This document shows positions 8,243 through 19,766 of a stretch of DNA of 64,000 bases, piece after piece (positions within the stretch are counted from its first letter, which is position 1; every line of letters begins with the position of its first letter). The position numbers and the translations under genes are program-made. Below the pieces are notes generated by a model. It had not been told where the DNA came from. It ran no database searches and saw nothing but the letters and a program-made list of their open reading frames with translations. Source of the DNA: Melastoma dodecandrum (lineage: Eukaryota; Streptophyta; Magnoliopsida; Myrtales; Melastomataceae); assembly GCA_029817715.1 (NCBI GenBank), contig JARUPY010000164.1:1492001-1556000 (forward strand). The letters run 5' to 3'.

Positions 8243-10365
8243 ATCCTGAAACTGCGGATTGGAGCGGCTTCCAATACAACAATCCAGATTCTGCAAAGAA
8301 GAAGATGGGGTATTTAGTCTCGCCCTAACCGAATCTCTTGATTTCTAGCTAGATCCCGGCTTTAGGACTTGATTTGTGAGCCTTGCGATGGAATTGTCGC
8401 AGGCAAGATCAACATTTGGTGGAGCTGCTATGGCAGAATGGGCAGGTAGTCATGCACAGCCAAACCAATCGTAAGCCGAGCCCGAACAGGGGTGACCCCA
8501 GGCAGCCGCCTTGCAGGCACGATGACTGGGGTGCAAGAGCTGTTGGATCGGTCGGGAACACGTGTAGTACGATTCAGGATGATGAGATGGTAGGTTGGAT
8601 TCATTGCCCGGTTGAGGACTCTTTCGAGAAGGAGTTCTGCTCACAGTTCTTCGGCGACATTCCCTTGCAAAACCCAATGGATGTTGACAAGCCAATCAGG
8701 CAATCGGAACATGATAAGGCTGTGAATCTTGGTTCGGCCATAGGTAGCTCTCAGCATCCCAATAAGAGGAATGGGACAATGGTGCCGGATGTCCCCGGCA
8801 GCCAGATGCCTCCCCCGAGATTCCAGTTCCCTGACCCGACACGGCCGGTTTATGATAACAGTTCAGGAGGCTCCCGAAAAATCATTAACTTTTCTCAGTT
8901 CGCGCCACCGTTAAAGAGTTCAGGGGTATTGAGTCAAGTTGATGTTTGGGAGTGTTCGGGAATGACAGTAGGATCAAGCCGCTGCGGCAGTAACCAAATT
9001 CCCAATGAACTCCCCGATCAGAGCCACGCATCTAGCAGCGGGGTGGGCACGGCAGGTCCTCTCTCCACTGGATTGGTCCAGGAGGGTGATTGTAACTTAT
9101 TGTCCTCGTTCCAGATTGAGGGTCGAAAAACTGAAACACTTGAACCGACCCTTACTTCATCTTCCGGGGGATCCGGGAGCAGTTTCAGAGGAACTGTGAA
9201 GCAAGGTGTGGATGCGGATGTCGGCCCTAAGCGGAAAGGAAGAGAAGGGGAAGAGTCAGAGTGCCAAAGTGAGGTAACAAAAGCCAAAGTTATGCTATCT
9301 CCATTTACCATGTCGATAAAATGTGGTTGTTTTTTCCTGTGTATCTGAATAACCAGGCTTTGGAGATTGAGACATCTGGAGGGAAAAAGCTGATAACTCG
9401 GTCAGGCAGGTCCACTCGCAAGAGCCGAGCAGCAGAAGTGCATAATCTCTCCGAAAGGGTGCGAACGCTCGGTCTCATGAGTTCTTCAATAATGTCACGA
9501 GATTTGGTTGTAATCAGAGATTATAATTTTCTGCCTGTCAAAATTGCAGAGGAGGAGAGATAGGATCAATAAGAAGATGAAAGCTCTACAAGAACTGATT
9601 CCTCACTGTAACAAGGTAAGCACAGCTTGCAATCCAAAGCTTGGTCTAGTCTGGCATGGATCTATTTTACTCAACTTGGAATTCATTGCTTTGAATCCGC
9701 AGACGGATAAAGCGTCAATGCTGGATGAGGCGATTGAGTACTTGAAGTCCCTTCAGTTGCAGCTACAAGTGTGTCATGAACATCTTAATTCACGAGTAAC
9801 GAGAGCAACAGAAGGTTAAGTTTGACGTTGATCGGTGTTACTTTTTCTCTTTTGTTTAGGTCATGTGGATGGGGGGAGGTGGAATGGCGCCAATGATTTT
9901 CCCGGGGGCACAACACTACATGTCGTCGATGAGCATGGCAATATGCCCACCTACGATGCCAACTGTCCACGGAAACATGCATATGCCCAGGATCCCTATG
10001 GTCAACCAATCATTCCCGGGGGCACCGACCATGAGCCAGGGGATGTTCGGCCAAACTCCCGTCCTGAATCCCATGAACTTCCCGAACCAGATGGTGAATC
10101 CGTCCTTCCCGGAACAGTTCGCTCACTACATGGCCATGCACAATATCCAAGCTCCTCCGCAGGTTCGGCTCTTCTGCTTGCGAAACATGCCCATTTTCCA
10201 ACTTTTTGTGTGTGGGGAATTTCACTTTATTGTGCTCTGCAGCCTGGGAAAATGTTCAAATTCGACGATCAGGGAGCTCAGCAAAATCAAACCAATTCTC
10301 CTCCCGGCAGTAGCAGCGGAAGAGCCGCTGATGGAGCTTCGAGTGGCAAGATTGGTCAGTTATAG
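8239..10365 (+). CDS. PIF4: PIF4/PIF5-like phytochrome-interacting bHLH transcription factor
   Basis: Seven coding exons fit one 533-codon frame: 8239-8309, 8403-9273, 9357-9458, 9550-9615, 9703-9768, 9860-10162 and 10243-10365. All introns are GT-AG. The active-phytochrome-B-binding motif is at residues about 30-40 ([11 protein letters not shown]). A segment like [19 protein letters not shown] at about 85-105 is typical of PIF4/5. The basic region and HLH span about 337-392 ([11 protein letters not shown], then [18 protein letters not shown], then [18 protein letters not shown]). The two 66-base exons are characteristic of PIF genes. After the HLH comes VMWMG and a Met/Pro-rich tail. PIFs bind G-box promoters in the nucleus and are removed after phytochrome activation in light; they promote elongation and thermomorphogenesis. 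The gene looks intact. PIF4 versus PIF5 cannot be settled by eye. Confidence 0.9.
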
Positions 10366-11792
10366 GAGACATCATCTTTATAGGAGTCTATAATTCACCG
10401 GACCATGTTGAAGTTCCGTGACATCTCTCCCGAATCTTTCAGGCTAGCATGCCGATTCACAGGGATAATCTCTATTGCACTGCCAGAACTCATAGATCGG
10501 GGGTACTGGATTGTCCCACTGAAGAATATTTCAACAGTACGATGCCTGACCGGAATCCAAGCACAGCACCCACCCTGCCTCTGACACACAGTAAGATTCA
10601 CTCGCATTTGCTCTCTTCCAGCTGGACCTGTGAAAGTTGGGGACAAACTGATCCGCCGGTTCCGTGGTTCCCCTCCAACCCTCTCCTCTTGGATTGCTTA
10701 ATCATTACCTTCACCATTTCGTGACTTAATACCACGCATAGAATGCGAAACTTGAGCCGCCACAGGCTTTGTTTTCCGGGGTCGTGATGGATATTTCTAC
10801 GTCTACAGCTTAAGTATGAGTACAACTTGAGGGACCTGGACCAATTGAGCAATAAATTGGATGTGATCTGCCACTCTTGATTTTTGTTTTTGATTCTTCC
10901 AGTTATAATTCGAGTTGGAGACACTGTTCTTGATCCGAAAATCCTTAGTGCCGACAAGACGAAAGGGGTTGCAAGAATTGGATGTCTTTTCATTTTTTTG
11001 AGACAGGACAACCCCCACCATGAAACAAAAATGCTCAACACAACCACTGGTGCTTCCATCATTTGCTAACACGAAGAATCACTCAAATTATGATCTCTTC
11101 CAAAAATGCGTCGAGGAGAATCGGAACACTAGTTGGGCCGAGTAGTAGTTGTCCAAGAAGATGTTGTGTCCATGGAGGAGGGATCACTGTCCAAGGTTCC
11201 CAGGAACTGCTCGTGCATTGTGTCACAGTGTCATGGCTAGCCTTCCCCTTCGACTGAACATGTGACAATCATACATCGAAACTGAGCCAAGAACCAGACG
11301 GAGGAAAGCACAAATAAATGGCTCACCTCCTCGTCCTTGAGAGCAGGAGGGCCAGTGTGTTTTTGATTGGTTGCAGGTCTCCTGAGTTGCATGGAAACTT
11401 GATTGGATGGATCTGGGAGTGGCCTTCTTTGCGTCGGAGGGGAGTTGTGCCATGGATGGGTTGATCGATCGAGTGGTAGGGGGGACGGGGACACGTGGGA
11501 TGATCCTAAGGACGAGTGGGGAGCTGGGTCTCAGTGTTTCAGTGGAATGAATAGGTGGGGGCGGTGTCGTGGAGAACATTGGTTACCCCCAACAAACTTC
11601 ATTCAATTATACTTTTGTTTGTTGCCCCCCCAACCCAACCATTATTATCACTACCATTTTCCATGTTCAAAGTATTGGTTGGGGCATCACAATCACAGTC
11701 ACATCATCCATCCTTCACTTTTCCCATTTTTCTTGTGTTCTTTTCTCTATTTGATGTTTTGGATAGTCGGATATTTAAAAGAAGTACTCTTG

Positions 11793-11828
<36 letters not shown>

Positions 11829-11870
11829 CTTAAAAATAATGACGGTAAATAAATAGGATGTTCCCTTATC
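10366..11870. other. 3' UTR of the PIF-like gene and unassigned intergenic sequence
   Basis: The first few hundred bases after the stop at 10365 should include the 3' UTR. The remainder contains only short conflicting frames on both strands, without a recognised domain or convincing splice pattern. A (TC)n microsatellite lies at 11797-11825. I see no supportable gene. Confidence 0.5.
11797..11825 (+). repeat. (TC)n microsatellite
   Basis: About 14 tandem TC dinucleotides. Confidence 0.9.
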
Positions 11871-11879
11871 CTCAAGTAA

Positions 11880-12703
11880 GGAAGCAGCTAAATAGGATGT
11901 TATCTTCTGCATTTTACGAAATTTTTTCGAACAATTTTTATGAATTTTTTTAGTTTTACGAAAAAATTTCATAATGGGCATAAAAGCTTTATAAAAGATT
12001 TGTAAAAATATACTGAATTTTACAAAATTTTAAAATTAGCTTCATAAAAATGTATAAATTCTAACGGTAACAAATTCGTAAAATATGAAATTTTTTGTTT
12101 TACAAAAAATTTTCGTAATGGGCCGAATAATTTTCGTAATGGGTCGTAAAAATATACGACTTTTTATGAAATTTTATAACGGGCTTCGTAAAAATGTACG
12201 AACTGAAATAATAATTTTTTCATAAATTAAAAAAATCCTTATAAATAGTTAATAAACAGTGATCTTGTACTTAAATGTATAGTAATTTACGAAAAAACTT
12301 TGTTAAAGTGTATGAAAAATTTTTGAAATTTTTGTAATTTTTGAATTGTACTTCGAAGCAGAGAAATTACGAAAATTTTAAAAATTTACGAATTTTTTTT
12401 TGTAAATTTCTGTAGATTTTACGAACCACTTTCATTGTATATTAACTATTCATAAGGAAGACTAGCTGCCTCCTTTTTTTACCAAAAATTTTCATAATAG
12501 GCCTAGAGGCTTCGTAAAAAGATATGGGCTCTTACAAAATTTTGAAATGGGTATTGTAAAAATGTACAAACTTTAATAATAACAATTTCATAAAATGCAA
12601 AAATTTTTTGTAAAATTAAAAATTTTCATAAAAATGGAAAAAAAATTCGTAAAACACAAAAAAAATACTTAATAACACGTGCTTGGGATTTTAGCTCTCT
12701 TCC
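11880..12703. mobile_element. Mutator-like non-autonomous element (824 bp) with 9-bp target duplication
   Basis: The direct repeat CTCAAGTAA flanks the element at 11871-11879 and 12704-12712. The ends form imperfect inverted repeats: GGAAGCAGCTAAAT at the left, and GGAAGAGAGCTAAAAT on the complementary strand at the right. The interior is AT-rich and filled with copies of TTTACGAA/TTCGTAAA and related palindromes, with no coding capacity. A 9-bp target duplication with terminal inverted repeats is typical of Mutator-like elements. The interior resembles the element at 24446-25117, which has a cleaner structure. The inverted repeats are short, so confidence is moderate. Confidence 0.55.
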
Positions 12704-13128
12704 CTCAAGTAATGTTTGGGCCCTGATGCTTTGCTTGGACAGAGGCATGAAAAATCGAGGAAAAGGAAAAGTAAAAGGGCGAAGAAGTTTAAATTTAAGA
12801 GGGGATTGGGACAACGTTTTCCTAAGTTTCTCATCTTTTTCTTTGACATCCAAACACAGTATAAGTCATTCGATCCCGGTGTCCTTCTCTCCGCAACGTG
12901 TTGGAATTTTATATATCATTTGATGCATTAGAAAGAAATACTATTTGTTCGCTTGTCTACGTGAACTACTTGAATTACACGATAATACACTAATAAAAAT
13001 AAAATACAACGTGGGCAAGTTTAGTGCCTCGGAAAGATCGGTTTCCCTTCTGCTTTTTGCTTTTTTCACTAACTTTTCCATTAACTCAACAAAAAAAATC
13101 ATATCTTAAACTTCATGGTTCCAATATC

Positions 13129-13230
13129 TCTCTATTTGTTAGAAGATCCACTATCAAGGATATATAAGTTAGGTCTCTATTTGTGAGAAGAGCCACTACC
13201 AAGGAGATATAAGTTAGGTCTCCATTTGTG
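13129..13230 (+). repeat. 45-bp tandem repeat, about 2.3 copies
   Basis: Units start at 13129, 13174 and 13219 (the last truncated), each beginning TCTCTATTTGT or TCTCCATTTGT and ending ATATAAGTTAGG. The first two differ at a handful of positions. Confidence 0.8.
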
Positions 13231-13909
13231 TACACTTTATTTAAATTCATGGGACAAACCTATTAAAAAACAAATTATCCAAGTGACATGTGAATGTGAT
13301 AGAAAAAACAATAACAAACGGGCAGTATTGCATACGACGACCCGAAACATAGTCCCCTTAGGAAGCTGTTGCATTATATTATGATCCCTCGAAATAAAAT
13401 AGGCAATATAAGACCATTTATATTGGCCAGAAGACAAGTGACCAACCTGATGATTAATTCATGATTGGTGGGAGTAAGCTTTTGATCTTGATACACTTGA
13501 AATTGATTATTATAAGTATAAAAAATTGCTTTAATAGAAAAAAGTTATTACTCTGAATGTCTTACTTAGCTACATGCTCAACCATAACACGATATTGATT
13601 ACCGTCACTTCAACGGAGGAAAGTGCAGTTATTCCTAATATTCAATTGCCAGAAATCCATCATGGTGAAGGCACCTTGTATAATAGGGTTTATGATAAAT
13701 TTTGGAAAAAAAAAAAATTACAAAGTATACGACACAGTTGGAAAAGATGACAATAAAAGTAATATTATGATAATTCTAATCTTCAACGGAACTAAATATT
13801 TAAATATTTGCTTAAAAAGAAAGAAAACCTAATAATTATAGAAGGGAGAAGGGTGGGGATGATAAGTACCAAGCCCAACATTAAGTTTTGGGTAACCCCC
13901 CAACCAACA

Positions 13910-13938
13910 ATTATTATTATTATTATTATTATTATTAT
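13910..13938 (+). repeat. (ATT)n microsatellite
   Basis: About ten ATT units, followed by ATC units. Confidence 0.9.
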
Positions 13939-14435
13939 CATCATCATAGATTAAAATTGTCAAATGTCGGTGGGACGCAGCAAATTCCTGACCGAAACTA
14001 AATGACTAGGAATAGGACACCTCCAACCCCACTCATACTTACGTGCACTAATTGTATAACACTTCCCTCTCCATACTACTTTCCCCTCCACATGATTCCT
14101 TAATATATTAGACAACAAAAACACAATCATCGAATAAATTATTTTCAAATTGAAGCGTACATACGTTTCCCTTGTAATCTGCAGATGACCTAATTAACGC
14201 ACCAGGGGGGGGGGGTTCCAATAGCCAAATATTAATTGAATAGTTACGTTGGTTAATTTCCCATTGAAGAGAGAATCGCAGTTAATTATTCAAAATGATG
14301 TTTGTTTGAGGCGGGGATTAGGATTAGGATAATCTCAATTTTCTAATATACCCAGAGAGAGTTTTATTTTTCCCCCGCTAAAGATGTTCCTTATTTACGA
14401 GTTATCTTAAGATCTACATTCTAAAACGTCGTAGT

Positions 14436-14704
14436 TGTTATCAAATAAGAGAGACAGAGCAAGAAGAAGAAAATCATAAAATAGATGAGGAAGAGAGAAA
14501 GGGAGAATTTTATTCCTTTCAACGTCGTACAAGATATATTCCTTTATTTATAGGGAACTTACAACGGAAGGAAATTAAATTACAATCGTGAAGAAAATAT
14601 CTAATACTAATTAGAGGTAAATGGGAGTCATAATATATTTACAATGGAAATATAATTAAGCATTGGAATGGAATTAAGCATTCACGATAAATATATTTAC
14701 AATA
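14436..14704 (-). repeat. 3' LTR of the copia element
   Basis: It follows a purine tract reading CAATGGGGAG on the minus strand. It contains a TATA-like CCCTATAAATAAAGG segment and ends in GATAACA. Its first two bases are TA rather than the usual TG, consistent with decay. The partner 5' LTR was not found. Confidence 0.6.
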
Positions 14705-15439
14705 CTCCCCATTGAATGTCCATTATGATACTGCCTCGTTAAAAACCTTTCCATGAAAAACCATGTAGGAAAAAAACATGGTAAAGGAAAAAAGAGTACA
14801 GTACGTTTACTCCCCCTCCTAGTAACATCACTTTAAATCTCCAAGTTTGCGCATTCCAATTTTATGCACCTGCCTTTCAAAAATTGTTGTGGGCAAAGCG
14901 TTTGTGAATAAATTTGCCAGATTTTCTGATGAACGTATTTGTTGAACATCAATATCATCATTCTTCTAGAGATCATGGTTCGATGATATATGTTTTCTTC
15001 GATCGCCATTGATATATCCTCCCTTTAATTGAGTAATGCAAGTAACATTATCCTCATATAAAATTTTTGAGGAATTCTTATTTACTAATAAGCCGCATGA
15101 CCCTCGAATGTGATGTATAACTAATCTCAGTCATACACATTCTCTACTAGCTTCATGAATTGCAATAATCTCAGAATAATTAGATGATGTGACAGTAATT
15201 GTTTGTTTCATAGATCTCCACGATATAATAGTACCACCACGCATAAATAAATATCCTATTTGAGATTTCATTATGAGGGTCGAATAAATATCATGCATCT
15301 GCATATCCAATTAATTCTGCTTCAGGCATATATGGATAATACAATCCCATGTCCATAGTTCCTCGAAGATACCGAAAAATATGCTTAATTCCATTCCAAT
15401 GTCTCCTCGTCAGTGAAGAACTATATCTCGATAATAAAT

Positions 15440-16830
15440 TCACTGCAAATGATATACAGGTCTAGTATGACTAGTAAGATATATTAGTGCTCTAATAGCA
15501 CTAAGATATGGTACTTCAGGACCAATTAGTTCTTCATCATTCATTCGAAGTCGAAATGGGTCCTTATTTACATCAAGCGATCTCTCGACCATTAGACTAC
15601 TCAAGGGATGCGCTTTATCTATATAAAATCTTTTTAATACTTTTGATGTGTAAGCAGATTGATGGAACAAGATTCCATTATCTAAATGCTCAAGCCAAGA
15701 CTTAACTTTGTTTTCCCGAGATCTTTCATCTCAAATTCTTTCTTGAGGTAATAAATTGTTTCAGACATTTCATCAGTGGTTCCAATAATATTCAGATCGT
15801 CAACATAAATCGCAATTATTACAAATTATGATCCAGATCTCTTAATAAACAGACATGAACATATTGGATAATTTTGATATCCATTTTTCAATAAATATTC
15901 ACTGAGATGTTTATACCACATACGTCCAGATTATTTCAATCCATATAGAAATCTGCATAATTTGACCGAGTAAAGGTCTCGACGATCTGAATTATATGCT
16001 TCTGGCATTTTGAATCCTTTAGAAAGTTTCATGTATATATCATTCTCAAGAGAACCATATAAGTATGTTGTGACGACATCCATTAATCACATCTCCAACT
16101 TCTCATGGATTGATAAACTAATCAAATATCTAAATGTTGTTGTATCTACCACAAGAGAATATGTCTCCTCATAATCAATATCAGGTCTCTGCGAGAATTC
16201 CTAGGCAACAAGTCGTTCTTTATATCTGAAAATCTCATTTTTCTCATTTCTTTTCCTTACAAATACCCATTTATAACCGATCGGTTTTATACCTTCAGGT
16301 GTACGAACAACATGTCCAAAAACTTTATGTTTTGCGAGCGATTTTAATTCTGCTTCAATCACATCTTTCCATTTTAGCCAATCATTTATTTGTTTGCATT
16401 CTTCAACAGACTTTGGTTCAAGATCCTCGTCTTCATTTACAATATCGTATACTATAACATATACAAAATTTTCATCGACGTCGATTTTGTCTCGATTCCT
16501 TCTCTTTCCAGTCAAAACATAATTGATAGAGATCTCTTCATTTTCAGGTACCTGTAACTCTTCTGGAATCATATTCTCAATGACTGTACGCTCTTCTAGA
16601 GTAATTGTTTCCTCAGTTTGAGCCTCTACTTCCTTTCTTTTTCGAAGATTTTTATCTTTGGAATCGACTTGTCTACCATGTTTCACTTGCATTTTAGGCT
16701 CATTAGCAATACTAAGTTGTCCTTCAGGGACATCAATTCTTATTGAAGAATTTGCAGCTGGAATGCAAGACTTTTTCACTTCCTTAGGGTTAGTAAAAGC
16801 ATTTGGTAATTGATTTGCTAAATTTTGCAA
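15440..16830 (-). pseudogene. Copia reverse transcriptase relic
   Basis: Two open pieces with stops between them. The right piece (16201-16830) ends with the start of the RT domain (WLKWKDVIEAELKSL, IKPIGYKWVF). The left piece (15440-15670) carries the RT-RNase H connection (SAYTSKVLKRF, YLSAIRALIYL). YVDD lies between them near 15800. Not functional. Confidence 0.85.
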
Positions 16831-17186
16831 TTGAATAATTTTCTAAACTTCGAGTTTAGATTGCTTTGTACGAGGATCACAGTGAGCCAATGATAACTCA
16901 TGCCATATTATCCTTTTCCGGCTGCTTATTTTCCACTTTTACTGTCGGAAATGTCATTTCATCAAATTGACGATCTGCAAAACGTGCAATAAAAATATTT
17001 CCCGCCAACTGTTCTAAATATTTAATTATAGAAGGTGATTCATATTCAACATATATCCCCAATCTCCTTTGGGGTCCCATCTGATGCGAACTAACGCTGC
17101 CGCGTGCAAAATAGCATGTCCCTAAACATGAATTGAGAGTTTTGTTTTAATAAGCAATAGTCTTGCAATTAATTGAAGAAGTTTTA

Positions 17187-17520
17187 TCAATGACTCTGCA
17201 AGGCCATTTTGTGTGTGAACATAACACTTAGTCCAATTGACATACAATAATCATTAAAAGCTTGAGAAGTAAATTCTCCGGCATTATCAAGACGAATACA
17301 TTTTATTGGATAATCCGGAAAATGAGCTTGTAATTCGATAATTTGAGCAAGCAATCTTACAAATGCTTGATTACGAGTTGATAATAAAAACACATGGGAC
17401 CATCTAGTTGATGCGTCAATTAATACCATAAAATATCTGAATGGTCCACATTGTGGATGAATAGGTCCACATATATCACCTTGTATTATTTCATGAAATT
17501 TCAAGGGTTCAACTCTAATT
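17187..17520 (-). pseudogene. Copia integrase core relic
   Basis: The core shows GDICGPIHP, the first catalytic Asp in VLIDASTRWSHV, and IRLDNAGEFTSQAF with the second Asp. The frame closes just after this and the C-terminal part is scrambled. Confidence 0.85.
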
Positions 17521-18124
17521 TTCGATGGTGATGCCCTTATTATTAACTTCCCTTGGGAACAAGCAGCACATGAAAATTCATTGGGGAGAAAAAATCTTCT
17601 GGTTTTTCAATGAATGCCCACACTAATGATTAATTATTCTTCGCATCATTATAGCTCTAGGATGCCCCAATCTATCATGCCATGTAATAAAATTATTTTG
17701 ATCAACAAACTTCTGGTTTGTAACAACATGTACTTCACCAATACTTATACTTGTGAAATATAGTCAAGATGAAACGTGTAATTTTTCTAATATACATTTC
17801 TTACCCGAGATGATACTTGTAATACACAAATATTCTTTGTCATTTTCACTTGAAGTCTCAATGTGATATCCATTTCTACGGATATCTTTAAAAAAATCAA
17901 CAAATTTCTCTGAGATTTAAAGGAATACAATGCATTATCGATACAAATATTTGTTCCTCTCAATAATAAGATATTTGCTCTTCTGGAGCCCTCAATGATT
18001 TTTGTACTTCCAAATATCGTATTGACATTTGTTTAGTTCATTACCAAGACGTTAAAGAATTTCTTGCTTTTCAAAATAGTATGCATTGATGCGTTGTCTA
18101 AGAAACAAATGCATTTTTCATTTG

Positions 18125-19217
18125 TCCAGAATTCACCTCCGGGTACCTCCATTTTCTTCATGAAATGCAATAAAATTTAATAATAAACAAAAATACATAA
18201 TAGTAATAATAAAAATACAAAAATAACAATTAGGCTTTCTTCAGTCTTAGGCTTAAAAATTGGTGAGTTTGAACCTTAATTCCCAATATAATTTTTCCCA
18301 CGTTTTCTTTTAAAATTAATTAAGAAGTGCGAGTGGATTTAATAAAATACAAGAGATCTCGATCCAAAATCGGGAGCAGTTATTCTCCATAACATCGTTT
18401 GCCACGTGAAACCAAGTGGTGGTCATACTCATAGTTCGTTAATAAATTTAAAGAATTCAGAATTTTCACTTTAATTTTTAACCCCGAATTTTAGGAAAAA
18501 GGGTTGATAAAACTCCATGTTTTTTAAAAACTGAATTCAAAATTTAAGACGAAGTTCGATTTTACAAATTATTTCCTCGAGTTGGTGGTTGAGTGTGAAC
18601 AGATTTTTCGTTTGAAGAAATTACGTCCAGGAGGGGTACCCGCACCCACCTTAGTTTTCAACCTCCCCCTTTTTTTTTTCAACCTTCCCCAAACACAACT
18701 TTGAAATTTTAAAGGATCAACATGGTGGATGTTAGTTCTTTTAGGTCAACAAGCCTAATATTTAACCAGATGAGTGAGTCACGGATGCAGTAATTTATAA
18801 CGAGTGTTAGTAAAACAAATTTAATGATCCCCGAACACTAAAAAAGTTGTATGGAAAGGCTTTGCAAAAGAGAAAAAAAAAAAAGAACACGACCTCGTAA
18901 ACCTGAATGATAATTTGGAGCATTTGGAAATGGCACCAAACATTGTTTCTGACCCATATCATTTATTACACGTCGTACGACTAAACAAATTCGCAAATTC
19001 CACCCAACGTATGAAATTCCAAATATACCCCCCTGCCCACGGGTTTTGATTTTCTCCTTCCTTTTCTTTTTTAAATCACTACCCGAAAGGCATAGGAATC
19101 CTGTACGTATTTCTCTTATTATATATAGTATAATAGGATTCATTGAAACAATTATTTTTTTAATAAAACAAAAACAAACAGGAGATTTTACAGGTGCCGT
19201 GTTGGATCATCTTCTTC
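18125..19217. other. Intergenic region upstream of the polyamine oxidase gene
   Basis: AT-rich, with no gene seen. The right part should include the PAO promoter. The stretch near 18125-18350 may be further copia remnant, but nothing diagnostic is left. Confidence 0.5.
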
Positions 19218-19224
19218 TATAAAT
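19218..19224 (+). promoter_or_regulatory. TATA box of the PAO2-like gene
   Basis: TATAAAT precedes a C/CT-rich leader of about 500 bases that starts near 19250. Confidence 0.55.
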
Positions 19225-19493
19225 CCAAACCCAAAATCGCCTCCCAAAAACTCACCATCGCCCCCCCACCCCCCCTCCTCCCTCCTCTCCTACGTCTAGC
19301 CGTCCGAAAGCCGACAGCTTCCACCCAATCCCATCTCCAGAACCTTCTTCTCCTCCTCCTCCCCAACCCCAACCCTCTTCTTCGTCGGCTTTCGGGCGTA
19401 AGATCATTGGAAAAGCTCCCCGCTCTCTCCCTGCTCCGGCGTTAAAGAACCCATTTTTCCTTTGGGGAGAGACCCAACAAAATCGAGGGCTGC

Positions 19494-19766
19494 ATGAGCT
19501 GGTTTTGGAATTTGGGTCTCCTAAATTCGAATTCTAACCACTTCACCACTCGCCTTTTAATCTTCATCCTCCATTTCTCGCCCCAGTTGTTGCCCCCTTG
19601 TCTCTTTAAATTCGAGCAGAAGTCATTGGACCCTTTATCTTTATCATTATCTCCATCGATATCCATATCCATACCCGCGTCGTCGATCTGTAGTAATAGT
19701 GATTGTTTTTCTCGCTTAAATTGTGGGGAATCGAATTCTCAGCATGGAGTCTGGGAGAAGGAGTAA
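19494..19766 (+). promoter_or_regulatory. 90-codon uORF overlapping the PAO2 start codon
   Basis: This is the first ATG after the predicted transcription start. The frame begins MSWFWNLGLLNSNSNHF and ends at TAA 19764-19766, 23 bases past the main ATG at 19744 in a different frame. Ribosomes that initiate here cannot readily reach the main start, so leaky scanning would be required. An upstream ORF in the leader of Arabidopsis PAO2 has been reported; whether this peptide matches it was not checked. Peptide-dependent control is inference. Confidence 0.6.

Larger units (their letters stand above)
12713..14435. other. AT-rich intergenic region without a gene
   Basis: No coding region is seen. 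It holds a 45-bp tandem repeat (13129-13230), an (ATT)n microsatellite (13910-13938) and a short G run near 14207. Confidence 0.6.
14436..18120 (-). mobile_element. Degenerate Ty1/copia LTR retrotransposon, 5'-truncated
   Basis: On the minus strand from right to left: a protease relic (about 18050-18120, NASMHTILKSKKF), the integrase core (about 17187-17520), RT (about 15700-16560, with YVDD near 15800), RNase H (about 14900-15430, SEIIAIHEASREC) and a 3' LTR (14436-14704). The order protease-integrase-RT-RNase H is diagnostic of copia. Many stops and frameshifts break the frame. Gag, 5' LTR and primer-binding site were not found, so the 5' end is lost or unrecognisable. The element lies between the PIF and PAO genes and looks old. 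Confidence 0.85.

Noticed and set aside
10591..10620. Possible intron in the PIF 3' UTR (ACA|GTAAGA to TTCCAG)
   Set aside because: It would be only about 30 bases, too short for a plant intron.
11223..11580. Overlapping frames on both strands of 85-149 codons
   Set aside because: No recognised domain, conflicting strands and no plausible splice or promoter signals; left as unassigned sequence.
19194..19445. Plus-strand proline/leucine-rich frame in the PAO2 leader
   Set aside because: It begins at a non-ATG codon partly upstream of the TATA box and is explained by C/CT-rich leader sequence.
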